Notes: generated from the letters alone by a model not told the origin. DNA of 55,828 nt from Pseudoxanthomonas koreensis (GCF_010093225.1 NZ_PDWM01000019.1:1-55828); one strand, 5' to 3'; shown: positions 26,782 through 41,176, numbered from the stretch's first letter. Made by a program: numbers and translations.

Positions 26782-26988
26782 GATGGTGCGATGCAAAAAG
26801 GGAGCGCGCAGGGTAGCGGCCGCGCGACGCGCTGCCAAGCGGATTCCCTGCCCTGCGGCGCCGCTCGCCGCCGGTCCATGCCGCGCAACGCAGCGATCCA
26901 TCCCCGGCGGCAGCCACGCGCCTAGACTGGGCGTCCCGGGATCGCGCGGCCTCCGCCCCGCGCCATCCGCCCCCACCGGAGCGCCCGC

Positions 26989-27675
26989 ATGATCGACCTG
27001 TACTACTGGCCCACCCCCAACGGCCACAAGATCACCCTGTTCCTCGAGGAATCCGGCCTGCCCTACACGATCAAGCCGGTGGACATCGGCAAGGGCGAGC
27101 AGTTCCAGCCGGAGTTCCTCGCCTTCTCCCCGAACAACCGCATGCCGGCGATCATCGACCACGCGCCCAACGACCTGGGCGAGCCGATCAGCGTGTTCGA
27201 GTCCGGCGCGATCCTGGTGTACCTGGCCAACAAGACCGGGCGCTACTTCGGCGCCGACCTGCGCCGGAAGGTCGAGGTCAACCAGTGGCTGATGTGGCAG
27301 ATGGCCGGGCTGGGCCCGATGACCGGCCAGTACGGCCATTTCAACGTGTATGCGCCCGAGCCCATTCCGTACGCGATCGAGCGCTACACGCGCGAGGCGC
27401 AGCGCCTGCTCGGCGTGCTCGACCGGCGCCTGGCCGGCCGCACGTTCATCGCCGGCGACGAATACACCATCGCCGACATGGCGGCCTATCCGTGGATCAA
27501 TCCGTACACGAAGGCGCCGCTGGACCTTGGGCCGTATCCGGACCTGCGCCGCTGGCACGCCGCGATCGCCGCCCGCCCGGCCACGCAGCGGGCCTACGCG
27601 CTGGCTGCGCAGGTCAATCCGGATGCCGGCAAGCCGATGGGCGAAGAGGAGCGCAGGCAGCTGTTCGGGCGCTGA
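26989..27675 (+). CDS. Glutathione S-transferase, YfcG/Nu-class-like
   Basis: A 228-residue cytosolic GST-fold protein. The N-terminal thioredoxin-like domain starts MIDLYYWPTPNGHKITLFLEE. The TPNG motif, with Thr9 and Asn11, is characteristic of Nu-class enzymes such as YfcG, which bind glutathione disulfide and act as disulfide-bond reductases. The cis-proline and SESGAILVYLA-type loop are represented by NNRMPAIID and VFESGAILVYLA. The all-helical C-terminal domain ends with KPMGEEERRQLFGR, as in YfcG and YghU. A TAGACT box lies about 60 bp upstream. It is convergent with the GH30 gene, with 15 bp between stops. Confidence 0.9.
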   Translation: MIDLYYWPTPNGHKITLFLEESGLPYTIKPVDIGKGEQFQPEFLAFSPNNRMPAIIDHAPNDLGEPISVFESGAILVYLANKTGRYFGADLRRKVEVNQWLMWQMAGLGPMTGQYGHFNVYAPEPIPYAIERYTREAQRLLGVLDRRLAGRTFIAGDEYTIADMAAYPWINPYTKAPLDLGPYPDLRRWHAAIAARPATQRAYALAAQVNPDAGKPMGEEERRQLFGR

Positions 27676-27690
27676 AAAGCCGCGCTGGTG

Positions 27691-29118
27691 CTACAGCACC
27701 AGGGTCTGGATCGCGTGCGCCGGGATGGTGACGCGCGTTGACGCCGTGCCGACGTAGAAGTTGTAGGTGATCTCCTTGCCGCTGGGGTTCATCACCACCG
27801 TCGCCAGCCGGCCGTCATCGTTGAGGAAGGCGGTCGCCAGCAGGTTGCTGCGGCTGCTGGCCGCGCTGACCCGCGTCGCGCCGGGGCGCAGGAACTTCGA
27901 GAAGTGGCCGATGTACCAGTAGCTGGGCGTGTACACCAGCTCGCCGGTGGACAGGTCGGCGTGGATCGGCGAGAAGCAGTAGTTGCCGACATGGTTCGGG
28001 CCGCCGGTCTGGTCCAGCAGCATGTTCCAGTCGATCCAGCCCGAGGCGCCGTTGTTGAGGTCGTTGATGATCGAGGTGCCGTAGCGCTCGCCGTTGGACC
28101 AGCGCTGCACCTGCGCCCAGTCGAACTTCTCCACCGTGGCCTCGGTCAGCAGCAGCACCTTGTCCGGGTAGGACTCGTGCACGCGGCGCACGTTCTCGAA
28201 CATGGGATCGAACCCGGCCCAGGTCTCGTACCAGTGGAAACCCATGCCCCAGGCGTACTGCGAAGCCTCGGGGTCGCCGAAGATCACGTTGGCGCGGTGG
28301 GCCATCATGTCGCGGTTGTGGTCCCAGACCACGATCTTCGTGTCGGCGTGGCTGCTGGCCCTGATCGTCGGGCCGAGGTGGTTCTTGAGGAAGTCGCGCT
28401 CCTCCTCGGCGGTGAACAGCATCGACTCCCAGGTCTGGGTCGCCATCGGCTCGTTCTGCACGCTGATCGACCAGATCGGGATGCCCTCGGCCTGGTAGGC
28501 GTCGATGAACTTCACGTAGTAGTTGGCCCAGGCCGCCGCATATCCGGGCAGCAGCTTGCCGCCCTTGAGCATGCGCTTGCTGTCCTTCATGAACGCCGGC
28601 GCGCTCCACGGGCTGGCCATCATCGGCAGCGTGCCGCCGGCGGCTGCGATCGCGCGCTTGATCATCGGGATGCGGTACTTGCGGTCGTGCTCGACCGAGA
28701 AGGTCCTGAGCGCCGCATCGCCTTCCTCGATATAGGTGTAGCTGCCGCTGCTGAAGTCGGAGCTGTGGATCGTGGTGCGGGCCAGGGTATAGCCGATGCC
28801 CTTGTCGGTGTCGTAGTAGGCGCGCAGGAACTCCTCCTGCTTCGCCGGGTCGAGCCGGGCGAAGGTCTCGGCGGTGGCGTCGGTAATCGCGCCACCGATG
28901 CCGAGCAGGCCTTGGAAGCGGCGCTGCGGCTCGACGAAGATCGAATTCTCCACCTCGGTCAGCGCATGGCCCTCGGCCAGCGGCGCGACGCGGCTGGCGA
29001 CCATCTGCGCGCTGGCGCCCTGGGCGGTGGTGTAGACCGTCAGCCCCGGCTCCGCGCCCGTGGCCGCGAATGCCGGCACGGCCACGGCGACCATGGCAGT
29101 CATCAGGATGGCTTTCAC
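27691..29118 (-). CDS. Exported GH30-family glycoside hydrolase (enzyme 1)
   Basis: A 475-residue secreted hydrolase of family GH30 (glucosylceramidase/beta-1,6-glucanase group) with a retaining mechanism. The acid/base is E223 in SVQNEP and the nucleophile is E326 in LLLTEAT. Other family blocks are GIGGAITDATAETF, TLARTTIHSSDFS and MMASPWSAPAFMKD, and the C-terminal beta domain ends TRVTIPAHAIQTLVL. I chose the GTG at 29118, which has a strong AAGGAG site seven bases upstream and opens directly into a signal peptide (VKAILMTAMVAVAVPAFAA). It is downstream of, and in the same direction as, the TonB receptor gene, separated by a perfect hairpin. Confidence 0.92.
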   Translation of the reverse strand: MKAILMTAMVAVAVPAFAATGAEPGLTVYTTAQGASAQMVASRVAPLAEGHALTEVENSIFVEPQRRFQGLLGIGGAITDATAETFARLDPAKQEEFLRAYYDTDKGIGYTLARTTIHSSDFSSGSYTYIEEGDAALRTFSVEHDRKYRIPMIKRAIAAAGGTLPMMASPWSAPAFMKDSKRMLKGGKLLPGYAAAWANYYVKFIDAYQAEGIPIWSISVQNEPMATQTWESMLFTAEEERDFLKNHLGPTIRASSHADTKIVVWDHNRDMMAHRANVIFGDPEASQYAWGMGFHWYETWAGFDPMFENVRRVHESYPDKVLLLTEATVEKFDWAQVQRWSNGERYGTSIINDLNNGASGWIDWNMLLDQTGGPNHVGNYCFSPIHADLSTGELVYTPSYWYIGHFSKFLRPGATRVSAASSRSNLLATAFLNDDGRLATVVMNPSGKEITYNFYVGTASTRVTIPAHAIQTLVL

Positions 29119-29184
29119 GTAATCACTCCTTAGCTCTCGTGCGGCTCGAACATGGCAGGACACGGACACCGGCCGGCTTGCGCG

Positions 29185-29218
29185 GCAACGCCCGGGAGAC
29201 GGATCTCCCGGGCGTTGC
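29185..29218. repeat. Perfect 14-bp hairpin between TonB receptor and GH30 genes
   Basis: GCAACGCCCGGGAG at 29185-29198 pairs exactly with CTCCCGGGCGTTGC at 29205-29218 around a six-base loop. No T-run follows on either strand, so it is not a standard terminator. It is placed to protect or attenuate the receptor-hydrolase transcript. Confidence 0.7.
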
Positions 29219-29243
29219 GGCCGGTGAGCCGCGCTCCCCTGCG

Positions 29244-31985
29244 TTACAGCGCGTAGCGGAATCCCACCAGGAACTGGCGGCCGTACTCGGTGAACTCCTC
29301 CGGGAAGAACAGCCCCATGCCGTTGGAATCGCTGACCTCGGTGCGGAACGGCTCGTTGTTGAGGTTGTTGACCTGGAACATCAGGGTCAGCCCGGCCAGC
29401 GCGCTGGTTTCCTGGAAGTCGTAGCTCAGCTGCAGGTCGACCTGGCGTTCGTTGAGCGTGTAGCGATAGCTGCGCTGGCCGAAGATGTAGCTGTACTCGC
29501 CGCGGTACGGGTCGCGGAAGCGCTGGCTCACCCGCGCCGCGAAGCCGTGGTTCTCGTAGTACAGGGTCGCGTTGGCCACCACCTTGGACAGGCCCGGAAT
29601 CGTGTCCGAATCCGAGCCGCCGGGGCCATCCGGATCGATCGACGATTCGGTATAGGACGCGTTGAGCAGCATGCCGAAGCCGGTCAGCGCCTCGTGGAAC
29701 TCCTCGCCGCCCAGCACCGTGCTGAACTCGGCGCCACGCATGTAGCCGCCGCTGCCGTTGGACGGGGTGGAGAACGTGCCCCAGTCCGACGCCGGCGGGG
29801 TCGGCCCGTCGTAGTCGTAGCCGGCGAAGTTCCACGGCACGGTCTGGGTGTAGATGTACGACTCCAGATCCTTGTAGAACAGCGCCAGGGCCACGTAGCT
29901 GGCCTCGCCGAAGTACTTCTCCAGCGACAGGTCGGCCGCGTTGGCGCGGTACGGCTCCAGCTCCGGGTTGCCGCCGCTGCCGGTCCATTCGCCGACGCCG
30001 CCGGTCACCGCCACGCCGACGCTGCCGTACGCGCCCATGTCGTTGATCCGCGGCCGCATCATCTGCCTGGCCGCGCCGAAGCGCAGGTTCCAGCCCTGGC
30101 CGAACTCGGCCACCAGGTTCAGGCTGGGCAGGATGTCGCCGTAGGTGGCGCCCATCGACTTCACCGCGACCGGGCCGTCGGACTGGATGTTGACGCCGCT
30201 GGAGCTCTGGTCGGTGCGCACGTACTGCACGCCGGCGTCGCCGCGCAGGCGCACCTGGCCGATGTCCATGTCCAGGTTGGCCTTGAAGTAGAAGGTGTCG
30301 ATCTTCTCCTCGATACCGTAGTCCTTCTGCAGGTCGTCGTTGCTTTCGCTCAGGTGGACGTCGTAGACCTGGTACAGGATCGCGCGCGGGTCGTAGCTGA
30401 GCACGTTGCCCATGCCGGCGAAGCCCAGCCCGGTGGGCGAGAGCAGGAACGACGGATCGAGCAGCGTCGGCGTGCGCCCCGGCAGGTCGGCGAAGTACAC
30501 CTGCGCCAGCTTGTCCTTGGTGCGCTTGCTGTGGTTGTAGCCGACGTCGTAGCTGCGCAGGAAGTCGGACGACTCGACCACGCGGTTGAGGTCGACGCGG
30601 AACGACTGCAGTTCGTCGTCCTGCCAGGAATCCTCCATGCGCCCGTCATGGCCCCAGCCCTGCGGGTCCCACAGGTACACCGCGGACGGATCGGACAGGT
30701 CGGGCAGCGCGTAGTGGCCGTTGCCCGAGGACAGCGGTACGCGGAAATCCACGTCCAGCCCGCCGAGGCGGCCAGCGTAGGTCTCCAGCGTGGACTGCTC
30801 GCGCTCGGCCTTGGAGTAGCTGGCGTCGACGCCCAGGGTGTACAGGCCCCAGGCGAACTCGTTGTTCCAGCCGATCGCGCTCAGTTTGTCCTCGCGCAGG
30901 TTGTTGTCATTGCGCACCACCGGCTGGATGCCGCTGAGCGTGCCGCTGGTGACCACCGGCACGCCGTGGTGCAGGGTGGTCTGCGCGTCGGTGTAGGTGA
31001 CCGCGCCGTTGTTCCACCACGGGTCGTTGGTCCACATCGTGCCGCGCATGGTCTCGTCCTGCTCGAACTTCGAGTAGTACATGTCCAGGACGCTGTGCCA
31101 GGTGTCGTTGGGCTTGTATTCGAGCACGGCCATGACGCCGTCGCGGGTCATGTCGCGGGTCTTGACCCAGCCTTCGGCGCCCTGCAGCGCGATCGCGTCG
31201 GCCGGCTTGGCGCCCTGCGGCGCGCCCCACAGGTCGGTGTTGGCCCACCACCACGACTTGTAGTGGCGTTCCTGGAACGGCGAGTCCAGCCGCGCCACGC
31301 CGACCGCCACGCCGAAGGTGTCGTCGGCGAACTGGTCCACGTAGGAGGCGCTGAGCCGGTAGCCCTGGTCGTCGCCACCGGAGGTCAGGTCGCCGAGCGA
31401 GTTCTTCTCGGCGCTGCCGCCGAACACGATGCGGCGCTCGCCCAGGGCCAGCGGCCGCACGGTGCGCATGTCGACGGTGCCCGACAGGCCCTGGCCGACC
31501 AGTGCGGCGTTGGCGGTCTTGTACACGACCACTTCGCTGATCAGCTCGGCCGGGTACTGGTCGAACTCCACGCCGCGGCTGTCGCCGGTGCTGACCTGCT
31601 CGCGACCGTTGAGCAGGGTGCCTGCGAACTGTTCGGACATGCCGCGGATGTTGATCACCTGGGCGCGGCCGTCCACGCGCTGGGTGGCCAGGCCGGGCAG
31701 GCGCGAGATCGAGTCGGCGATGCTGATGTCGGGCAGCTTGCCCAGGTCTTCGGCCGAGATCGCCTCGACGATCGAGGTCGATTCGCTCTTGGTCTCCACC
31801 GAGGTGGCGATCGCAGCGCGGATGCCGGTGACCCGGACTTCGTCCAGGGTCTTGACCTGGTCCTGGTCCGTGGCGGACGCCGTGGCGGTGTCCTGGGCGC
31901 TGGCCAGCGGCGATGCCAAGGCCAGGCAGCAGGCCAGCGCCAGGTGCTGTCGTTGGTACTTGCGGGTGCGATTGCGGGGCTTCAT
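29244..31985 (-). CDS. TonB-dependent receptor (TIGR01782 type)
   Basis: A 913-residue outer-membrane beta-barrel receptor. The signal peptide (LALACCLALASPLASAQ) precedes the TonB box and plug domain: VKTLDEVRVTGIRAAI, then EAISAEDLGKLPDISIADSI, VINIRGMSEQFAGTLLNGR, and SEVVVYKTANAALVGQGLSG. These wordings are typical of Xanthomonas/Caulobacter receptors of the TIGR01782 group, which often import plant or microbial glycans. The barrel ends FLVGFRYAL. The ATG at 31985 has GGAGAGG four bases upstream. Co-direction with a GH30 gene, divergence from another, and a palindromic operator in its promoter make an oligosaccharide the likely substrate. Confidence 0.93.
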   Translation of the reverse strand: MKPRNRTRKYQRQHLALACCLALASPLASAQDTATASATDQDQVKTLDEVRVTGIRAAIATSVETKSESTSIVEAISAEDLGKLPDISIADSISRLPGLATQRVDGRAQVINIRGMSEQFAGTLLNGREQVSTGDSRGVEFDQYPAELISEVVVYKTANAALVGQGLSGTVDMRTVRPLALGERRIVFGGSAEKNSLGDLTSGGDDQGYRLSASYVDQFADDTFGVAVGVARLDSPFQERHYKSWWWANTDLWGAPQGAKPADAIALQGAEGWVKTRDMTRDGVMAVLEYKPNDTWHSVLDMYYSKFEQDETMRGTMWTNDPWWNNGAVTYTDAQTTLHHGVPVVTSGTLSGIQPVVRNDNNLREDKLSAIGWNNEFAWGLYTLGVDASYSKAEREQSTLETYAGRLGGLDVDFRVPLSSGNGHYALPDLSDPSAVYLWDPQGWGHDGRMEDSWQDDELQSFRVDLNRVVESSDFLRSYDVGYNHSKRTKDKLAQVYFADLPGRTPTLLDPSFLLSPTGLGFAGMGNVLSYDPRAILYQVYDVHLSESNDDLQKDYGIEEKIDTFYFKANLDMDIGQVRLRGDAGVQYVRTDQSSSGVNIQSDGPVAVKSMGATYGDILPSLNLVAEFGQGWNLRFGAARQMMRPRINDMGAYGSVGVAVTGGVGEWTGSGGNPELEPYRANAADLSLEKYFGEASYVALALFYKDLESYIYTQTVPWNFAGYDYDGPTPPASDWGTFSTPSNGSGGYMRGAEFSTVLGGEEFHEALTGFGMLLNASYTESSIDPDGPGGSDSDTIPGLSKVVANATLYYENHGFAARVSQRFRDPYRGEYSYIFGQRSYRYTLNERQVDLQLSYDFQETSALAGLTLMFQVNNLNNEPFRTEVSDSNGMGLFFPEEFTEYGRQFLVGFRYAL

Positions 31986-32004
31986 GGTCCTCTCCAGACC
32001 GTGG

Positions 32005-32020
32005 TTGACAACGCTGTCAA
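32005..32020. promoter_or_regulatory. LacI-type palindromic operator in the TonB receptor promoter
   Basis: TTGACAACGCTGTCAA is a 16-bp palindrome with the central CG usual for LacI-family operators. Its core, TGACA-N-CG-N-TGTCA, resembles sites described for NagR-like sugar repressors. It overlaps the predicted -10 box and sits 19 bp upstream of the receptor ATG, a position suited to repression. No LacI-family gene is present in the window. Confidence 0.65.
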
Positions 32021-32045
32021 TAACGCCATGTAATGCATGTGTCAA
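32017..32045 (-). promoter_or_regulatory. Predicted promoter of the TonB receptor gene
   Basis: On the minus strand a consensus -35 TTGACA (32040-32045) is followed after 17 bp by TATTGA (32017-32022). The -10 overlaps the palindromic operator. Transcription would start about ten bases inside or just past the operator. Confidence 0.55.
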
Positions 32046-32092
32046 TGAAATGGCATGCCTCGCAGGCGAAAACAAAGCTGGTCAACAAGTTA

Positions 32093-32105
32093 CTTAATCA
32101 TTAAG
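32093..32105. promoter_or_regulatory. AT-rich 13-bp palindrome between the divergent glycan genes
   Basis: CTTAATCATTAAG is a perfect palindrome about a single central base, in an AT-rich patch within very GC-rich surroundings. It lies about 95 bp upstream of the second GH30 ATG and could be a regulator site or an upstream promoter element. It does not match a site I recognise. Confidence 0.35.
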
Positions 32106-32198
32106 AGCCGCCGCTGCTGCAGTGCGGGATGGTTTTCGCGCGAAGATCCCGCATCGGCCGCAGATCGCCGCTATCCTGGGTGGAATCCGGTATCAAAC

Positions 32199-36003
<3,805 letters not shown>

Positions 36004-36102
36004 GCCGAGACGGCAGCGCCTGCGTGCCGCTCCCCGCTCCGGAAGGCGGATGAAAGCCGGTGCCGGCCGGCCGACCCAGTCTGCGCAATCGGTGCGACGC
36101 GA

Positions 36103-37759
<1,657 letters not shown>

Positions 37760-37884
37760 AGTCCGGGGCTGTCGGCGGCGCGGGCGGCGCGGGCGGGAGT
37801 AGACTGCAGGTGAAGGCGACACCCGGCGCGTCCGGCTGTGATCGCTCCATGGCTGCGTTCCTTACCGAGGATCCATAACCCGTC

Positions 37885-38736
37885 ATGTCCACCGCCCGCT
37901 ACGCCGTCTTCGGCCACCCGATCGCCCACTCGCTCTCGCCCCTTATCCACGCCGCTTTCGCGCAACTGCGCGGCATCGCCCTGGAATACACCGCCATCGA
38001 CGCCACGCCCGCGGACTTCCCCGCGGCACTGGCACGCTTCGCGGCCGAAGGCGGGCGCGGCTGCAACGTGACCCTGCCGCTGAAGGAAGCCGCCTTCGCC
38101 CTGAGCGCCACGACCAGCGAGCGCGCGCGCCGCGCCGGCGCCTGCAACACGCTCACCCGCGGCGACGACGGGCGCTGGCTCGGCGACAACACCGACGGCG
38201 CCGGCCTTGTCCGCGACCTCACCAGCCGCCACGGCCTGGACCTGCGCGCGCGCCGCACGCTGCTGATCGGTGCCGGCGGCGCCGCCCGCGGCGTGGCGCC
38301 GTCGCTGCTGGACGCCGGCATCGGCGAACTGGTGGTGGTCAACCGCACCCCCGAGCGTGCCGACGCGCTGGTCGATGCGCTCGGCGAACCCGGTCGCGCC
38401 CATTCGCGCTACTGGAAGGACCTGCGCGACCTGGGCGATTTCGAACTGATCGTCAACGCCACTTCGGCCGGGCGCGGCAACGGCGAAGGCTTCAGCGCGC
38501 CGCTGTCGCTGGTCAACAGCCGCACCGCGGCGGTGGACGTGAACTATGGCGAGGCGGCGATCCCCTTCCTCGCCTGGGCGCGCTCGGCCGGCTGCCGCGA
38601 GGTGGTCGACGGTTTGGGGATGCTGGTCGAACAGGCCGCCGAGGCCTTCGCCCTGTGGCATGGCGTGCGACCGCAGACCGATCCGGTCTACGCCCAGCTG
38701 CGCGAGCGCGACCGGATGCTGGTGACCGCGGACTGA
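37885..38736 (+). CDS. aroE: Shikimate 5-dehydrogenase
   Basis: A 283-residue NADP-dependent enzyme of the shikimate pathway. The N-terminal catalytic domain contains [17 protein letters not shown] and [15 protein letters not shown], with the catalytic Lys-Asp pair in the second and in GDNTDGAGL. The NADP-binding domain has [14 protein letters not shown] and the phosphate-binding [10 protein letters not shown]. The C-terminal [17 protein letters not shown] is typical of AroE. Its pathway ends in chorismate, the substrate of XanB2. The ATG at 37885 is clear. A TAGACT box lies about 80 bp upstream. Confidence 0.96.
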   Translation: MSTARYAVFGHPIAHSLSPLIHAAFAQLRGIALEYTAIDATPADFPAALARFAAEGGRGCNVTLPLKEAAFALSATTSERARRAGACNTLTRGDDGRWLGDNTDGAGLVRDLTSRHGLDLRARRTLLIGAGGAARGVAPSLLDAGIGELVVVNRTPERADALVDALGEPGRAHSRYWKDLRDLGDFELIVNATSAGRGNGEGFSAPLSLVNSRTAAVDVNYGEAAIPFLAWARSAGCREVVDGLGMLVEQAAEAFALWHGVRPQTDPVYAQLRERDRMLVTAD

Positions 38737-38775
38737 GCCGCCGGCATCCGCGGCCGCAGCCGCGACCACATGGGC

Positions 38776-38781
38776 TAGCAT
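38776..38781 (+). promoter_or_regulatory. -10 element TAGCAT, seven bases before the ATG
   Basis: TAGCAT followed by seven bases and the ATG of the DmpA-type gene. No ribosome site lies between, so the mRNA is predicted to be leaderless. Confidence 0.5.
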
Positions 38782-38788
38782 CGGCGGC

Positions 38789-39943
38789 ATGAGGTTCCTG
38801 CCCGCCCTGCTGCTCGCCGCCGCGTTCGTCGCGCCCGCCTTCGCCTCCGACGAGGCGCGCCCACGTGCGCGCGACGCCGGCATCGTGGTCGGCACCCTTC
38901 CGACCGGCGCGCACAATGCGATCACCGACGTGGAAGGCGTCGGCGTCGGCCACGCCACCCTGGTGCGCGGCCGCGAACTCAACACCGGCGTCACCGCGAT
39001 CGTCCCGCATCCTGGCAACCTGTACCGGGAACGGGTGCCGGCGGCGATCGTGGTCGGCAACGGCTACGGCAAGCTGCTCGGCGTCACCCAGGTCGGCGAA
39101 CTGGGCGAGCTGGAGGCGCCGGTGCTGCTCACCGGCACCCTGAGCGTGTGGAACGCGGCCGATGCGCTGGCCGGCCACCTGCTGGCACAGCCTGGCATGG
39201 AGCAGGTGCGTTCGATCAACCCGGTGGTCGGCGAGACCAACGACGGCTGGCTCAGCGACATCCGCGCGCGGCCGGTGGGTCCGGCGCAGGTGCAGCAGGC
39301 GCTGTCGCACCTGTCGTACGGCGCCGTGGAGGAAGGTGCGGTCGGTGCCGGCGCCGGCACCGTGGCGTTCGGCTGGAAGGGCGGGATCGGCACCAGCTCG
39401 CGCGCGCTGCCCGCCGCCGACGGCGGCTGGACCGTGGGCGTGCTGGTGCAGAGCAATTTCGGCGGCCACCTGACCGTGGCCGGGGTCCCGGTGTGGAAAT
39501 CGCTGCCCGATCCCGAGGCGATGGCGAAGCTCGCCGCGCGCGAGCCACCGCCCTGGCGCGGCGACGGCAGCATCATGATCGTGGTCGCCACCGATGCCCC
39601 GCTGGACCCGTCCGCGCTGCGCAGGCTGGCCACGCGCGCGCTGACCGGCCTGGCGCGCACCGGCTCGGACATGTCCAACGGCTCGGGCGACTACGGGATC
39701 GCGTTTTCCACCGCCGCGCCGACCCGCCGCACCGCCGGGCCCGCGGTGCAGCCTGCCGCGAGCGTGGCCAACGACGGCATGACCGCACTGTTCCAGGCCA
39801 CCGCCGAAGCGACCGAGGAGGCGATCCTCAACTCGCTGCTGCGCGCGCGCACCGTGCACGGCCACCGCGGCACCGCACCGGCGCTGCCGCTGGAACCGCT
39901 GCTGCGCGCACTCGACGCGGCGGGCGCCCGCGAGGCGCGCTGA
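38789..39943 (+). CDS. Exported S58-family (DmpA-type) N-terminal nucleophile aminopeptidase
   Basis: A 384-residue P1/S58-family peptidase with a signal peptide (LPALLLAAAFVAPAFAS). Members cleave themselves before a serine that becomes the new N-terminal nucleophile; here that is Ser222 in VGVLVQSNFGG. Further family blocks are NAITDVEGVGVGHATL near residue 43, GAVGAGAGTVAFGWKGGIGTSS near 184, and SDMSNGSGDYGIAFST. Such enzymes release N-terminal D- or L-Ala, or beta-amino acids, from short peptides. Periplasmic location is predicted. The stop is followed by a 129-bp gap before the ThuA-domain gene. Confidence 0.9.
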   Translation: MRFLPALLLAAAFVAPAFASDEARPRARDAGIVVGTLPTGAHNAITDVEGVGVGHATLVRGRELNTGVTAIVPHPGNLYRERVPAAIVVGNGYGKLLGVTQVGELGELEAPVLLTGTLSVWNAADALAGHLLAQPGMEQVRSINPVVGETNDGWLSDIRARPVGPAQVQQALSHLSYGAVEEGAVGAGAGTVAFGWKGGIGTSSRALPAADGGWTVGVLVQSNFGGHLTVAGVPVWKSLPDPEAMAKLAAREPPPWRGDGSIMIVVATDAPLDPSALRRLATRALTGLARTGSDMSNGSGDYGIAFSTAAPTRRTAGPAVQPAASVANDGMTALFQATAEATEEAILNSLLRARTVHGHRGTAPALPLEPLLRALDAAGAREAR

Positions 39944-40060
39944 CTTCCACGGCGGCGATCGCGCCACAGCGCCGGGCAAGCGCCACCGCCACCGCCGCGA
40001 AGGCATACCACGCGGCAAAACCGGAATAGGCGCATGCGCCCGCCATGCGGCCCCAGCCGC

Positions 40061-40066
40061 TACGAT
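40061..40066 (+). promoter_or_regulatory. -10 element TACGAT, six bases before the ATG
   Basis: TACGAT, then CGGGTC, then the ATG at 40073. The spacing and the missing ribosome site predict a leaderless transcript. Confidence 0.45.
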
Positions 40067-40072
40067 CGGGTC

Positions 40073-40858
40073 ATGAAGCGCTTCCTCCTCGCCTGCCTGC
40101 TGCTCGCCGCCGCGTTCGCCGCCCCCGCCTTCGCCGAAGGCCAGTTCCGGGTGCTGGTGGTCGCCATCCCCAACCGCTACCACCACGACTATGCGGTCGT
40201 GGCCAGGCCGCAGTTCGAGCGCATGGCGCTGGTGCACGGGTTCGACATGGACTGGAGCTGGAACACCAGCCCGTTCGACGGCGACCTGTCGCGCTACGCC
40301 GCCATCGTCCTGCTCAACACGCCCGGCGACGAGCTCGCGGGCGCGCAACGCACGGCACTCGAGGGCTACGTGCGCGCCGGCGGTGGCGTGGTCGCGGTGC
40401 ACCGGGCGCTGATCTTCAATCCGCCCGGCGACTGGCCCTGGTTCGAGAAACTGGTCGGGCGCACGTTCCGGATCCACCCGATGGTGCAGACCGCGACCGT
40501 GCGGGTGGAGGACGCGTCGTTCCCGGCCGCCTTCGGCCTGCCCGCGCGCTGGATCTGGACCGACGAGTGGTACGAATTCAACGAGCCGCTGGTCCCGGGC
40601 CTGCGCACGGTGCTGTCGGTCGACGAACGCAGCTACGACCCGGCCCGGATCTGGCCCGGCCAGGTCGCACGCGGGATGGGCGCGGTGCATCCGGTGGCCT
40701 GGTACCACGCCTACGACGGCGGCCGGGTCTTCGTCACCGCGCTCGGCCACACGCCCGAGCTGTACGCGGACCGCCAGTACCTGGAACACCTGTACGGCGG
40801 CCTGTGGTGGGCCGCCACCGGCAAGGGCATCGAACCTGCGGAGCGCGGCGGCCGCTGA
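40073..40858 (+). CDS. Exported ThuA-domain protein
   Basis: A 261-residue protein with a signal peptide (MKRFLLACLLLAAAFAAPAFAE) and a single ThuA-like domain, related to class I glutamine amidotransferase folds. Recognisable blocks are YHHDYAVVARPQFERMA, IVLLNTPGDELAGAQRTALEGYVRAGGGVVAVHRA, and the C-terminal HPVAWYHAYDGGRVFVTALGHTPE. ThuA proteins are linked to sugar metabolism in some bacteria, but their chemistry is unknown. The usual catalytic Cys of glutamine amidotransferases is absent, as in other ThuA members. Confidence 0.85.
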   Translation: MKRFLLACLLLAAAFAAPAFAEGQFRVLVVAIPNRYHHDYAVVARPQFERMALVHGFDMDWSWNTSPFDGDLSRYAAIVLLNTPGDELAGAQRTALEGYVRAGGGVVAVHRALIFNPPGDWPWFEKLVGRTFRIHPMVQTATVRVEDASFPAAFGLPARWIWTDEWYEFNEPLVPGLRTVLSVDERSYDPARIWPGQVARGMGAVHPVAWYHAYDGGRVFVTALGHTPELYADRQYLEHLYGGLWWAATGKGIEPAERGGR

Positions 40859-40873
40859 GGCCGCCGGCCCGGG

Positions 40874-41107
40874 TCAGCCGCGCGGCCCCTTGTAGACCGC
40901 CGCGTTGATGCAGGCGAACACGCTGACCACGAACCAGCCGAACGGAAACAGCGACAGGGTGATCAGCCAGGTGACCACGAACGCCAGGCAGGCGGCGAGG
41001 AACCACAGGATCGCCGAACCCAGCCGGCCCTGGATCAGCTGCCCCAGGCCGGGCACGAAGAAGCTGCAAAGCGCGGCAATCACGTTGCCGGTCGAACCCT
41101 GTGCCAT
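40874..41107 (-). CDS. Small hypothetical membrane protein
   Basis: A 77-residue protein with two hydrophobic segments (about residues 8-22 and 28-68, the second probably two helices) and a polar C-terminus (AAVYKGPRG). The N-terminal [22 protein letters not shown] resembles the TM2-type and related short membrane families. No partner gene is evident; it ends 15 bp from the ThuA gene's stop, convergently. Confidence 0.65.
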   Translation of the reverse strand: MAQGSTGNVIAALCSFFVPGLGQLIQGRLGSAILWFLAACLAFVVTWLITLSLFPFGWFVVSVFACINAAVYKGPRG

Positions 41108-41164
41108 CGTCCTCTCCCGCTCACCGGTGGAATGGCCTACAGGCTACCGCAGCGTCGTCGCGCC

Positions 41165-41170
41165 TACACT
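41165..41170 (+). promoter_or_regulatory. -10 element TACACT, six bases before the ATG
   Basis: TACACT, six bases (GTGTCG), then the ATG of the YkgJ-like gene. Predicted leaderless. Confidence 0.5.
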
Positions 41171-41176
41171 GTGTCG

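Noticed and set aside
27685-27702. CTGGTGCT/AGCACCAG hairpin at the convergent GST-GH30 ends as a terminator
   Set aside because: It overlaps the last codons of the GH30 gene and has no T-run, so it is more likely coincidental.
29070-32033. A 987-codon plus-strand frame antisense to the TonB receptor
   Set aside because: Shadow of the receptor gene in high-GC sequence, with no domain features; the receptor is unmistakable.
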